Shown one piece after another: positions 53,960 to 63,190 of a stretch of 64,000 nucleotides of DNA. The notes below the pieces were generated by a model. It saw nothing but the letters and a program-made list of their open reading frames with translations, ran no database searches and had not been told where the DNA came from. The stretch comes from an uncultured Spartobacteria bacterium (GTDB lineage Bacteria > Verrucomicrobiota > Verrucomicrobiia > Chthoniobacterales > Terrimicrobiaceae), in contig CALFPA010000108.1 of NCBI GenBank assembly GCA_937919825.1, forward strand, positions 1-64,000, in the 5' to 3' direction. Position numbers and translations under genes: made by a program. Numbering within the stretch: position 1 is the first letter of the stretch; every line of letters begins with the position of its first letter.

Positions 53960-55140
53960 AGCGTGGATTTTTGGACAAACTCATCGAGCGGCTTCCGTTG
54001 GTGCAACCTGGCGAGGTGCAAAACTACCTCGTCGAAATCGCGAGAGAGAAGGGGTTCTTGGAAACTATTTTTAATGCCATCCTCGAGGGCGTCATCGTCA
54101 CCAATCCCGAGGGACGCATCCTCTACCTGAATCGCGCAGCGTGTGGTTTTTTCGGGATCGAGTCCGACGCCAGCGTTGGCAAGCCGCTGGCTGAGGTCGT
54201 GCGAGGGATCGATTGGGGCACCTTGGGCGGCGCTGGCGGCGGTTCGGTGAGCCGCGACTTGGAGGTTTTTTATCCTGAGAATCGGATTTTGAATTTCTAT
54301 GTCGTTCCTTTGATGTCCGACGAAAAAAATGCGGAGAACCGCGAGGCAGTGGCTCGGGCCATCATTCTGCGGGATATCACCGAGTCCCGTCGAGAGACCG
54401 AGGAGACGATTGAGGTGGAGCGTTTCTCCGCTCTCAACATGCTGGCGGCGGGGGTCGCTCATGAGATCGGGAATCCTCTCAATTCTCTGAATATTCATCT
54501 GCAACTCATGCAGCGGAATTTAAGGAAACTCCCCCCAAAGACCCGCGCTGCTCTGGATGAATCGGTGAATGTCGCCCGCAGCGAGGTCGCCCGACTCGAC
54601 AACATCATTACCCAATTCCTCCGCGCAATCCGTCCGCAGGCACTCGAACTTCAAGCTTCGGACATCAATGCTGTGGTGGATGAGGCCCTGCAATTTCTCG
54701 GAGCCGAAATCCAGGAGCGAGACATCCTTTTGGAAAAGCGCCTGAGCCATTCCCTCCCTTTGCTGCAACTCGACCGCGATCAGTTCAAACAGGCTTTCTA
54801 CAACATTTGCCGGAACGCTTTTCAGGCCATGAAATCCGGCGGCATCCTTCATATCGAAACCTCACAGGACGCCGAAAATGTGAAGATCGTATTTGCCGAT
54901 ACTGGTGGAGGCATCGCGCCCGAGAATATCACGCGAATCTTCGAGCCATACTTTACCACAAAATCTGACGGCAACGGACTCGGCCTGCTCATCGTCCGCC
55001 GCATCGTGCGTGCCCATGGCGGCGAGGTGATCCTCGAGAGCGCTCCCGGCCGCGGACTCACCGTTACCATCCTTTTGCCCCGGGCCGACCGCCGTGTGCG
55101 GTTTCTCCAGCAGGGCGATTTTTCACCAGCCGATTTATGA
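53956..55140 (+). CDS. PAS-containing histidine kinase (NtrB-like), intact
   Basis: 394 residues. PAS domain at about 35-150 (ILEGVIVTNPEGRILYLNRAA), then HisKA with phosphoacceptor His in AAGVAHEIGNPLNSL and a complete HATPase: Asn in FYNICRNAFQAMKSGG, DTGGGIAPEN, IFEPYFTTK and GNGLGLLIVRRIV. No membrane helix, so it is cytoplasmic. It is the intact counterpart to the degenerate kinases at 6098 and 8164. No response regulator is adjacent; DUF5069 follows with a 4-nt overlap. Confidence 0.9.
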   Translation: MKRGFLDKLIERLPLVQPGEVQNYLVEIAREKGFLETIFNAILEGVIVTNPEGRILYLNRAACGFFGIESDASVGKPLAEVVRGIDWGTLGGAGGGSVSRDLEVFYPENRILNFYVVPLMSDEKNAENREAVARAIILRDITESRRETEETIEVERFSALNMLAAGVAHEIGNPLNSLNIHLQLMQRNLRKLPPKTRAALDESVNVARSEVARLDNIITQFLRAIRPQALELQASDINAVVDEALQFLGAEIQERDILLEKRLSHSLPLLQLDRDQFKQAFYNICRNAFQAMKSGGILHIETSQDAENVKIVFADTGGGIAPENITRIFEPYFTTKSDGNGLGLLIVRRIVRAHGGEVILESAPGRGLTVTILLPRADRRVRFLQQGDFSPADL

Positions 55141-55652
55141 CAACAGACGAAACCCAAAACCTCACCCGTATCCATCACGATGCCCGCACCGCCTACGAAG
55201 CTGGTCGTCAAACACCGGATGGGGTGGCCAATCCCGATGACGCGGAATTTTTGAAAACGATCGGCATCAGCACGCAGTTCCTCTTCGACTGCGTGGACGA
55301 CTTCTCGCGCTATGGCGAACCCGATTTGAAAACCTTCCTCGCACTTTGTGATATTCGCGCCGGTTATTTCCGAGAGGTGCAGCATGGTTTGCCTGCTGCC
55401 CGCATGGTCGATGAATGCGAATTGCCCCCAAAAACCGAGGAGTTCGCTGGAATCGCTTGGCTCCCTCGGATGATTCGGAAAGCCGAGTGCTTCCTGCATG
55501 GCTGCCTGTGCCCCGACATCATGTATGGCTGCGCCGGCGACCGGGCTTTTCTGGCAAAGAACGATGTTTCGCTGCCGGATTTCTTATCCAAGGTGCGTGA
55601 CACCGATGGAAATCCTTCCCGCATGGCGGAATTTCTCCGATCGGCGAAATAA
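55137..55652 (+). CDS. DUF5069 domain protein
   Basis: 171 residues. The DUF5069 signature appears as GIAWLPRMIRKAECFLHGCL, then DIMYGCAGDRAFLAKNDVSLPDFL. Residues 1-95 precede this with a helical part. Function unknown; the family is common in Verrucomicrobia. The start overlaps the kinase stop, suggesting co-translation with it. Confidence 0.85.
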   Translation: MTTDETQNLTRIHHDARTAYEAGRQTPDGVANPDDAEFLKTIGISTQFLFDCVDDFSRYGEPDLKTFLALCDIRAGYFREVQHGLPAARMVDECELPPKTEEFAGIAWLPRMIRKAECFLHGCLCPDIMYGCAGDRAFLAKNDVSLPDFLSKVRDTDGNPSRMAEFLRSAK

Positions 55653-55727
55653 CCTCCCATTTTTGCGCATGAACTTTTCCACGCAACTCGCCTTGCGCCC
55701 TCCGCGATTCGATTTATCTTGGCCCGC

Positions 55728-55862
55728 ATGTTCGACCTGACTCGTCGCGAACAGGCTGTGGTGGCGGGTTTCCTTTTCCTTCTGGTCCTCGGGCTGGGAG
55801 TGAAGCATTGGAGGGAAACCCGCGGCTTGCAGCCCCCGGCGACCGGGATCGGTCAAAAATAG
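55728..55862 (+). CDS. 44-residue single-pass membrane protein
   Basis: Starts MFDLTRREQAVVAG and ends at a TAG after GIGQK. One hydrophobic helix spans residues 10-25 (AVVAGFLFLLVLGLGV), with a positively charged flank (KHWRETR). The opening recalls the N-terminal anchor of ComEA-like helix-hairpin-helix proteins, without the DNA-binding part. It ends 2 nt before the Minf_1886 gene, whose ATG is at 55865, so a coupled expression is plausible. Confidence 0.55.
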   Translation: MFDLTRREQAVVAGFLFLLVLGLGVKHWRETRGLQPPATGIGQK

Positions 55863-55864
55863 AA

Positions 55865-56296
55865 ATGCAAGAAACTGGATTCCAATCAGCCGTCGAAAAA
55901 ATCTGCCGTCAGGACAAGCGCTACCACCAAGAGGCCTACGCGTTTTTGCGCGATTCTCTCGAGGGGACGATGAAGCGCCGCAAAAAAACCCGCAAAGACA
56001 CCAGCTCCCATGTCGGCGCTGAGGAGTTGCTCGACGGGTTTCGTCTCCATGCCCTCGATGAATTCGGACCGATGTCCCTCATGGTTCTGAATTACTGGGG
56101 ACTTCGCGCCAGCGAGGATGTCGGAAATATGGTTTTCAACCTCGTGAATACCGAGGTCTTCGGCAAAACCGATGAAGATACAATCGAGAGTTTCCGCGAT
56201 GTTTTTGATTTCGCCGAGGTTTTCGTTTCTCCATTCCGACCGGAGGGGGAAACATTGAACGCCGATTCCGAGTCGGCGGTCTTTACCGGACTATGA
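55865..56296 (+). CDS. Minf_1886 family protein (TIGR04138)
   Basis: 143 residues. It matches the Minf_1886 pattern as I remember it: FQSAVEKICRQDKRYHQEAYAFLRDSL, then HVGAEELLDGFRLHALDEFGPMSLMVL, WGLRASEDVGNMVFNLV. The family is largely restricted to Planctomycetes and Verrucomicrobia and has no known function. The stop overlaps the start of the M16 peptidase by 4 nt. Confidence 0.88.
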   Translation: MQETGFQSAVEKICRQDKRYHQEAYAFLRDSLEGTMKRRKKTRKDTSSHVGAEELLDGFRLHALDEFGPMSLMVLNYWGLRASEDVGNMVFNLVNTEVFGKTDEDTIESFRDVFDFAEVFVSPFRPEGETLNADSESAVFTGL

Positions 56297-58926
56297 TTTT
56301 ACGAACCACCCTGCTTGCTGCCGCGATAACTAGTCTCATGTCATCCCAATCCTCTGCCGAACCCGCAAAGGTTCCTGTATTACCTGAATCCCGAGCCGAG
56401 GTTTTCACCTATGAAAACGGCCTGACTCTCATCGTCGAGGAGGATCGCAGCGCGCCGGTGGCCAGCGTTCAAGCCTGGTGCGGCACGGGGAGTATCCACG
56501 AAGCCGATTGGATGGGAGCGGGGATGTCGCACATTCTCGAGCACATGCTTTTCAAGGGCACCGAAAAGCGGCCGCCCGGCGCGATTGCCAACCAAGTCCA
56601 AAAACTCGGCGGCTACATCAATGCCTACACCTCCTTCGACCGCACCGTTTATTGGATCGATATTCCCTCGAACGGCGCTCCGGAGGCCGTCGAAATCCTC
56701 GCCGATGTGATGCAAAACGCCACGCTCCCCGAGGAGGAATATACGAAGGAGCAGGAAGTCATCCGTCGCGAGTTCGCCATGGGATTTGACGATCCCGGTC
56801 GTCAGTCCTCCGAGCTCATGCTCCGCACCGTTTTTTCCGAAAGCCCATTCCGCCATCCCGTGATCGGCTATCTGGATGTTTACAACAAGCTCACCCGCGA
56901 CGATGTGCTGCGCTACTACAAGACCCGCTATGTCCCGAACAATCTGACCTTCGTCGTCGTGGGAGATGTGGATGCAAAAAAAATCCGGAAAGATCTGGGT
57001 GAGATGTTCAAAACCTCGCCTCGGAAAGCCCTCGAGCCCGTTTATGTGGCCTCCGAACCGCCCCAGCTCGGCCGCCGTGAAATCCACGAGGAATTTCCCA
57101 CCGAGCTTTCGCGTCTCTCCCTCGCCTGGCGGATTCCCGGCGTGACGCATCCCGACACGCCAGCCCTCGAAATCCTTGGCGAAATCCTCGGCTCGGGCGC
57201 GAGTTCCCGCCTGAACCGCGAACTCCGCGAACGGAAGGAAATCGTTCACCAAGCCGGCGGCGGGATGTTTTCTCTTCAAACCGAGGGGATTTTTGTGATG
57301 CAGGCGGTGAGCGATCCCGCCAAGCGCGAGGAGGCCGAACGGGAATCCCTCGTCGTTCTCGAGGACTTGAAGAAAAATGGTGTCACCGAAGCCGAGTTGG
57401 ACCGCGCCCGTCGGTCGCTCCTCGCTGGTCAGCTGCAAGGTCTCACCACCATGCGAGGCAAAGCCTCCGACCTCGGATCGAATTGGATGCTCGCGAGAAA
57501 CCTGAATTTCACAAAGCACTACCTCGACCAGATTGCGAAGGTCACCGCGGAGGATGTCCAGCGCGTCGCCAAAAAATACCTCGGCTCGGAATCGATTAAT
57601 ATTTCCTCGCTCAATCCCGTCGGCTCGTTGGCATCCAAATCCACGGAGTCCACGGCATCCCAATCCGGCGAGATCCAGAAATTCACCCTGAAAAACGGTC
57701 TTCGCCTCCTCGTGCGGGAGGATTCGCGGCTCCCATTGGTGTCGATGAATGCCGTCTTTCGCGGAGGCTTGCTGGCGGAGAATCGGTCCACGAATGGAAT
57801 CACGCGGCTCTATTCTCGCGCCCTTTTGAAGGGAACGAAAAATCGAACCGCTGAGCAGATCGCCGACCAAATCGAAGGGGTGGGTGGGGGCATTGGCTCT
57901 GACAGCGCGAACAATTCATTCAGCGTGGGGCTGGATGTCATGGCGCCGGACTTGGCGCTGGGTGTCGAAATCCTCTCCGATATCTTGCTTCACCCGACCT
58001 TCCCCGAAAGGGAGGTGGAATTGGAAAGACGCTCGCAAATCGCCGGCATCAAGGCCGATGAGGAACAGGTCACCTCGGTCGCCAGAAATCTCCTGCGCGA
58101 AAACCTCTTTGGCTCGCATCCCTACGGGCTCCGCAATCTGGGATCCTCCGACTCTGTGGCTGGGATCAAATCTGAGCAATTGCGCGAATTCCACAAGACC
58201 TACGCGTGTGCCCGCAATGGAGTCATCTCCGTCTTCGGTGATGTAAAGGCCGACGAAGTGAAGGCACTTTTTGAAAAATATTTTTCCGAAATGCCCGAGG
58301 GGAAGCTGGCGTTTGAAAATGTCGATCGGCCGGCTGTGCCTGCAGGCATTCCTCCCGCCTCCGCCTATCTCGACAAAAAACAAGCGGTCCTGATGATCGG
58401 TTATCAAGGCGCTTCGGTGGATGATCCCAACCGCATCGCGCTCGAAGTCATCAGCGAGGCCTCCAGCGATCTGGGCTCCCGTTTTTTCAACCGAATTCGC
58501 GAGCAAATGGGTCTAGCCTATTTTGTCGGAGCGGCTCAATTCAACGGACTCGCGCCCGGGGCCTTTCTTTTCTACCTCGGCACGGATCCCAAAAAACTCG
58601 ACGCCGTAACTTTGGAAATGCGCTCCGAGATCGCTGATCTCGCCAAGTCTGGACTCACCGCCGAGGAACTCGAGCGTGCGCGTGCCAAGATGATTGGCGC
58701 GGAAGTCATCCGCAATCAAAGTAACAGTGCCCTTGCGGGAGTCGTGGCGGCCGATGAATTGATGGGGCTCGGCTACGAGGCTCACAAAAGCCGCAAGGAG
58801 CAGATCGAAAAAATCACCCTCGACGATACCCGCCGCGTCGCCGCAAAGTATTTTCATACTGATTCCAGCGTGGAGGCCGCCGTCATGCCGCCTCCAGACA
58901 AGGATCCCAAACCCGCAGCTAACTGA
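56293..58926 (+). CDS. M16 zinc peptidase, two-lobed
   Basis: 877 residues with a signal peptide (cleavage near SSAEP). The N-terminal M16 lobe (about 30-450) holds the inverted zinc site HILEH (His80, Glu83, His84) and a downstream Glu in EEYTKEQEVIRREF. The second lobe (about 465-870) has the same fold but no HxxEH (the site reads LYSRALLKGTKN), as in pitrilysin-type single-chain enzymes. It probably degrades peptides in the periplasm. It lies between Minf_1886 and DUF1844. Confidence 0.93.
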   Translation: MILRTTLLAAAITSLMSSQSSAEPAKVPVLPESRAEVFTYENGLTLIVEEDRSAPVASVQAWCGTGSIHEADWMGAGMSHILEHMLFKGTEKRPPGAIANQVQKLGGYINAYTSFDRTVYWIDIPSNGAPEAVEILADVMQNATLPEEEYTKEQEVIRREFAMGFDDPGRQSSELMLRTVFSESPFRHPVIGYLDVYNKLTRDDVLRYYKTRYVPNNLTFVVVGDVDAKKIRKDLGEMFKTSPRKALEPVYVASEPPQLGRREIHEEFPTELSRLSLAWRIPGVTHPDTPALEILGEILGSGASSRLNRELRERKEIVHQAGGGMFSLQTEGIFVMQAVSDPAKREEAERESLVVLEDLKKNGVTEAELDRARRSLLAGQLQGLTTMRGKASDLGSNWMLARNLNFTKHYLDQIAKVTAEDVQRVAKKYLGSESINISSLNPVGSLASKSTESTASQSGEIQKFTLKNGLRLLVREDSRLPLVSMNAVFRGGLLAENRSTNGITRLYSRALLKGTKNRTAEQIADQIEGVGGGIGSDSANNSFSVGLDVMAPDLALGVEILSDILLHPTFPEREVELERRSQIAGIKADEEQVTSVARNLLRENLFGSHPYGLRNLGSSDSVAGIKSEQLREFHKTYACARNGVISVFGDVKADEVKALFEKYFSEMPEGKLAFENVDRPAVPAGIPPASAYLDKKQAVLMIGYQGASVDDPNRIALEVISEASSDLGSRFFNRIREQMGLAYFVGAAQFNGLAPGAFLFYLGTDPKKLDAVTLEMRSEIADLAKSGLTAEELERARAKMIGAEVIRNQSNSALAGVVAADELMGLGYEAHKSRKEQIEKITLDDTRRVAAKYFHTDSSVEAAVMPPPDKDPKPAAN

Positions 58927-58935
58927 GACAACACC

Positions 58936-59340
58936 ATGCCCGAAGTCCAACAATCCACCCACTCCGGCGAGATGGCCCAGAGGTTCATCGAACTGGTCAT
59001 GATGCAGGCCCAGCAAACAGCCATGTTCCTAGGCCAACTTCCCGGGCCCGATGGTCAAAAGCTCGAGCCGAATTTGCCTTACGCGAGAATGTTCATCGAT
59101 CAAATCGAAATGCTGCAGGAAAAAACGCGCGGGAATTTGAGTCAGGAAGAAACCCAAGTTCTCAGCAGTGTGCTTTCCGATCTCCGGCTCGCCTTTGTGC
59201 AAATTTCCAAATCCACGCCCGGGGCCCACGAAGCCCCACAGCCCGTCTCCCAGCCGGAACCCGAGCCCAAGGTCGAGTCCACCTCCGTCGATTCAGAGCC
59301 CGAGTCCCGCAAGCGTTTCACCAAAAGCTACGGTTCTTGA
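58936..59340 (+). CDS. DUF1844 family protein
   Basis: 134 residues. The conserved core is QRFIELVMMQAQQTAMFLGQLP, PNLPYARMFIDQIEMLQEKT and EETQVLSSVLSDLRLAFVQIS, a small helical bundle. The final 40 residues are Pro/Glu/Ser rich. Function unknown, widespread in PVC and delta-proteobacteria. The stop abuts the GTG start of the next gene. Confidence 0.88.
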   Translation: MPEVQQSTHSGEMAQRFIELVMMQAQQTAMFLGQLPGPDGQKLEPNLPYARMFIDQIEMLQEKTRGNLSQEETQVLSSVLSDLRLAFVQISKSTPGAHEAPQPVSQPEPEPKVESTSVDSEPESRKRFTKSYGS

Positions 59341-60123
59341 GTGGGGGAATCCCTCCCGCTCCTTGAAATCGCTACCCTGGCCGTCGGGGCCTGCTTGGCC
59401 GGGGCGATGAACGCGATTGCTGGTGGTGGCACGATCATTACTTTCCCCTTGTTGATCGCCTTCGGGATGCCGGCGATTCAAGCCAACGCCACGAGCACGG
59501 TGGCTCTCACGGTGGGAATTTTTGGATCGGTTTATGGCTACCGCCAAAACCTCCCCGCCGCCAAACCGTGGATGAAACTCTTTGGGCCAGTGAGCCTCGT
59601 CGGTGGGTTGTTTGGCGCCTGGCTTCTCACCGTCACGAGCGAGAATTTTTTTAACGACCTGGTTCCATTTCTCATCCTCTTTGCGACCATATTGTTTCTC
59701 CTCGGAAATGTTCTGAATCGCTTTGCGGGTTTCGATGCCTTGGAGATGACAACCCATTCCACGAAAAAATTCTCAGCGGCGGCGGCTCAGTTTGCGGTGG
59801 CGGTTTATGGGGGCTATTTTGGTGCGGGAATTGGAATCTTGATGCTGGCGAGCTTTGCGCTCATTGGACTCAAAAACATCCATGAGATGAATGCCATCAA
59901 GACCGTCATGGGCGGTCTCATCAATGTGGTGGCGGCTGTCTATTTTGTCTGGGCCGGGCTAGTCCAGTGGCCCGAAGCGATCGTGATGATGATGGGATCG
60001 ACGATTGGCTACTATGGAGGGGCGGCGCTGACCCAAAAAATTTCCCAAGCCCAAGTGCGCCTTCTGATCGCCGGGATCGGTTTGGCTCTATCGGCCGTGT
60101 TTTTCTGGCGGCAATTCTGCTGA
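59341..60123 (+). CDS. TSUP/TauE-SafE family membrane transporter
   Basis: 260 residues from a GTG directly after the DUF1844 stop. Seven or eight membrane segments. Family features: GAMNAIAGGGTIITFPLLI with NATSTVALTVG, and the repeat half-motif AVYGGYFGAGIGILMLASF with the terminal IGYYGGAALTQKISQAQVR. TSUP proteins move sulfite, sulfonates or other sulfur-containing anions; the substrate is not deducible here. It converges on the FliT-like gene, 15 nt apart. Confidence 0.88.
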   Translation: MGESLPLLEIATLAVGACLAGAMNAIAGGGTIITFPLLIAFGMPAIQANATSTVALTVGIFGSVYGYRQNLPAAKPWMKLFGPVSLVGGLFGAWLLTVTSENFFNDLVPFLILFATILFLLGNVLNRFAGFDALEMTTHSTKKFSAAAAQFAVAVYGGYFGAGIGILMLASFALIGLKNIHEMNAIKTVMGGLINVVAAVYFVWAGLVQWPEAIVMMMGSTIGYYGGAALTQKISQAQVRLLIAGIGLALSAVFFWRQFC

Positions 60124-60138
60124 GCGCCATTTCGGTGC

Positions 60139-60552
60139 CTACGCGAAGCCGTTCAACCGCGAGGCGGGCGGTTCGCTGTAGATCGATTTTGAAATGTGCC
60201 GAGCCTGCCGGATTCGCTGCCGGGCAAGATTCATCTCCTCCAACTCAGAGCGCATTTCTTCCGTCACGCGATCGGCTTCCGCTCGATTCGCTTCGCGGAG
60301 GGCATCGGCGGCAGCGAGGCGTTTGCGGAGGGCTGTCGCCCGTGGCTCAGGAAGCTCGATGCTTTCCACGATTTGGGAGATGGCGGTAATCAGGTCTCCC
60401 TGGGCGGGCAGGAGTTCGAGGAGATTTTCGGCCTCTTTATTCCGAATAAAGAAAATCTCTCGGCGAAGGTTCTCCTCGAAAGCGGTGAGGAGGGAGTTCA
60501 AGCGCTGCTCGTCAGGGGGAGGAGCGCTTGGGGACGGCTTGTGAATCAGCAT
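60139..60552 (-). CDS. FliT/FlgN-like helical protein
   Basis: 137 residues, nearly all helix, Ala/Arg/Glu rich (LLTAFEENLRREIFFIRNKEAENLL, ATALRKRLAAADALREANR). Its ATG overlaps the end of fliS by 7 nt. In many genomes a FliT-type chaperone or fliD regulator follows fliS, so this is a context-based assignment. I cannot show sequence homology to FliT by eye. It may equally be a second FlgN-like chaperone or an unrelated coiled-coil protein. Confidence 0.6.
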   Translation of the reverse strand: MLIHKPSPSAPPPDEQRLNSLLTAFEENLRREIFFIRNKEAENLLELLPAQGDLITAISQIVESIELPEPRATALRKRLAAADALREANRAEADRVTEEMRSELEEMNLARQRIRQARHISKSIYSEPPASRLNGFA

Positions 60553-60986
60553 TGGGCACCGAGGCCTTGGGAGATCCCGGCTTCGGGTGCCTGAGCGGCA
60601 GATTGCTGGAGCAGCATTTGCGACCAGGCATCACGGATGTCTTGCATGAACACAGCTACAACCTTGATTTTTTCCGGGCTCTTTTCCCTGTTCGCCTCGG
60701 TCAGGTGTGTCTGCATGAAATCATAGAGGCGGTAGAGATTTTCAGAAAACGACCCGCCTTTTTCCATGTTCAAGGTAGCTTGCAGTTCCGTGATGATAGC
60801 TTGGGCGCGCAGAATGTTATTATGAATCTGCTCATTCCTACGCGCAAAGTGTTCTTCTTGAAAGCCGAGTTCAGCAGCCGCCATAAAGCGCAGGGCGCCA
60901 TCATATAGCATCAATACCAATTCGCCGGGGGACGCGGTTGTGGTTGCGGTCTTGCGATAGATATTGAGTTTGCTGTTCGGTTTCAA
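60546..60986 (-). CDS. fliS: Flagellin export chaperone FliS
   Basis: 146 residues. The start NSKLNIYRKTATTTASPGELVLMLYDGALRFM is classic for FliS (key part SPGELVLMLYDGALRF), followed by IITELQATLNMEKGG and the helix LYRLYDFMQTHLTEAN. It holds flagellin C-termini before export. It lies in a leftward unit fliD, FlaG-like, fliS, FliT-like. Confidence 0.94.
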   Translation of the reverse strand: MKPNSKLNIYRKTATTTASPGELVLMLYDGALRFMAAAELGFQEEHFARRNEQIHNNILRAQAIITELQATLNMEKGGSFSENLYRLYDFMQTHLTEANREKSPEKIKVVAVFMQDIRDAWSQMLLQQSAAQAPEAGISQGLGAQC

Positions 60987-60992
60987 AACAGA

Positions 60993-61355
60993 TTAGGAAA
61001 TGGTGCCGTCCGTGAGCGCTGAATTGACAAACAGCGTTGCGATTCCATTAAGCACATTAAGCTGTGGATAGTCGGGATCGGTGTTCCATTCAAGTCCTTT
61101 TTGGACTTCTTGGGGACGAGCATCTTGTTGGGTAGATGTCCACTCGCGGACCATTTCCCGATGGGGCGCTTCCAAGGTATCGGAGAGCGTCTTCTTGGGT
61201 GGCAGGTCCGTTTTACCGGTGGAAATCACCGACTCACGGATTGGAACCTCACTGGCTCCGACCTGAGGTGCGGACATCGTGCTTTTGGCAGTGACCGCAT
61301 TCACCTCCGGCCAAACGGGCGAGGTTTGTGGCGCGATAGGTTGTATGTTGTTCAT
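60993..61355 (-). CDS. FlaG-like protein
   Basis: 120 residues with a disordered first half and a short C-terminal strand region (LEWNTDPDYPQLNVLNGIATLFVNS). Small FlaG proteins between fliD and fliS have a similar plan (a disordered head and a DxxT/VVRI-type end), but the match here is weak. It lies 6 nt upstream of fliS. I keep FlaG only as the likely analogue by position. Confidence 0.5.
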   Translation of the reverse strand: MNNIQPIAPQTSPVWPEVNAVTAKSTMSAPQVGASEVPIRESVISTGKTDLPPKKTLSDTLEAPHREMVREWTSTQQDARPQEVQKGLEWNTDPDYPQLNVLNGIATLFVNSALTDGTIS

Positions 61356-61455
61356 GGTATTTTACTGGTTGGTTATTGGTTTCTGATGTCTGGGAAACTT
61401 ATTCACATTCTATAGTTCTTTAATCGTAAAAAAATCGCGTGAGTTTAGGAAAAAA

Positions 61456-63183
61456 TTATTGGGAATTTCCGCTGAAGGTTCTGGCGAGGTAGGACGACTG
61501 TTGCTGGAAGGAGGACTGGGCTCTTTCCATGGCGATGAAGGAGGATTCCAAGAGGGAGCGTTGGGAATCCAGGCGGCGCTCGAACTCGGCGATCTGCTTA
61601 TCGAGGCTTTTGTTTTGGCTGGTGATGCTGTCGAGCTGGACCTTGAAGGTGCCGGGAGTTGTGCTGGAGTCGTTGACGAGGCGGTCCATCATCGCATCCA
61701 AGCGGTCGACAAGTCCCTCGGTGTCCGTCGTAAAATAATCCACCAAATCGTCTGTATTGGAGGCCAATCGGGTGTCGAGCAGAGCGGAATTGGTGATCGA
61801 GATGGTATTTTCGATTCCCGCGAAGTTGACTCCGAGATCGGAGAGACGCTTGACCGTGCCGGTCAACTCCGCACCGCTCTGGTCTTTTCCGGTTGCGTAA
61901 AGCATCCGACGCAGTTCGCGAGAGATCGTTGCCAATTCGCGGCTGCCCGATAGCACCGAAGAGGTAACCTTGGTTCCGTCGACAGTGACTTTCGTGTATC
62001 TATCGATCGCGTTTTGAACGGCGTTGTATTTCTCGATGAAGGTATTCAGCGCGGCTTTCGTGGAGGCGGCGTCGCCGGATACAGTGACAGTTTCTGTTCC
62101 AATGCTATTGGCGGTAACACTCAATCCGGTGATGCCATGAGCTGATTCATCCAGCGTGTTGCTTCGGCTGGTGATATTGCCTCCTCCGTTAACCGTAAAA
62201 ACCGCATCCGCGCCGGAGGTAAGAGTTCCCGTGGTGAGCCCCATAGCGGCAGCCAGTCCCCCAGCTCCCATTCCATCTGTAACAGTAATTCCGACATTGC
62301 CAGTGGACTTGTTCGTCAGAAGAAATTTTCCTGCAGAAAAGTCATAGGTGGCAGTGACTCCAGCCGTAGAACTGTTAATTTTGTTCAACAGCGACTGAAG
62401 GCTGTCTGACGCGGAATCGTAAGTAATTTCGGTCCCATTGATTAGGATCGAATCTTGAACTCCTGTTCCAGCCCAGCCAGAGAGGTTGGCTGAGTCAATC
62501 GATCCGCTTAGTTTTGGAGAGGAAAGGGTTGTCGAGCTCGCAACCGGACTGGTGCCGCTCGAGAGCCGCATGGCTTGCAGAAAATTGCTTGTATCGTTGG
62601 AAGCCCCCAAAGAAATGGATCCGCCGGCTCCTTTGACTAGGTCGATTTGATCCGTGACGGGGTTATAGGAAGCGGTAATGCTTCCGCCAGTCTGGGCAGT
62701 GATTGCAGCCATGACATCGTCCAATGTATCCGATGTGGCGATTGTGACTTGAGCTCCATCGACGGTAAAAATTCCGCCAGTGATGGTTCTTCCGACAGGA
62801 AGATTGGACAAGGTAGTTCCTGAGGTGAGTTGGGTGGCAATGCTTCCAGCGCCCGTGAGTTTGGATGCCGTCGCTTTGGAAACAAAATTAAACTCATAGG
62901 TTCCCGAGGGGGCATCGGTATCAGCAGTAGCCGACCAAGTGGTGGTGGAACTGGCAAAAGTGGCGGATTTTTTTTGAAAACCTTCGGCGGAGTTGAGTGT
63001 GGTGAGGCTGGACTTGAAGGAGGAAACGAGCCCCTTGATGTCATTGAGAGCGGCGCTTTTACTCGAAAATTGTGATTTCTCAGTGCGCATCCGGTTTTGC
63101 GGCGCGCGGCTGACTTCGATGAGTTGGTCGACGATGGATTTCCAGTCAAACCCCGAGGCCAATCCTGATAGTGCTAATCCCAT
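61456..63183 (-). CDS. fliD: Flagellar cap protein FliD
   Basis: 575 residues. The N-terminal MGLALSGLASGFDWKSIVDQLIEVSR and the C-terminal AEFERRLDSQRSLLESSFIAMERAQSSFQQQSSYL are diagnostic, with a long Ser/Thr/Gly-rich variable centre. It caps the growing filament. The upstream sequence has a sigma-28-like promoter. About 100 AT-rich bases without a gene separate its stop from the FlaG-like gene. Confidence 0.95.
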   Translation of the reverse strand: MGLALSGLASGFDWKSIVDQLIEVSRAPQNRMRTEKSQFSSKSAALNDIKGLVSSFKSSLTTLNSAEGFQKKSATFASSTTTWSATADTDAPSGTYEFNFVSKATASKLTGAGSIATQLTSGTTLSNLPVGRTITGGIFTVDGAQVTIATSDTLDDVMAAITAQTGGSITASYNPVTDQIDLVKGAGGSISLGASNDTSNFLQAMRLSSGTSPVASSTTLSSPKLSGSIDSANLSGWAGTGVQDSILINGTEITYDSASDSLQSLLNKINSSTAGVTATYDFSAGKFLLTNKSTGNVGITVTDGMGAGGLAAAMGLTTGTLTSGADAVFTVNGGGNITSRSNTLDESAHGITGLSVTANSIGTETVTVSGDAASTKAALNTFIEKYNAVQNAIDRYTKVTVDGTKVTSSVLSGSRELATISRELRRMLYATGKDQSGAELTGTVKRLSDLGVNFAGIENTISITNSALLDTRLASNTDDLVDYFTTDTEGLVDRLDAMMDRLVNDSSTTPGTFKVQLDSITSQNKSLDKQIAEFERRLDSQRSLLESSFIAMERAQSSFQQQSSYLARTFSGNSQ

Positions 63184-63190
63184 AAGGAGA

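Noticed and set aside
56380-57870. 496-codon leftward open frame
   Set aside because: Antisense to the M16 peptidase, whose zinc site and length are typical. No recognisable motif on this strand.
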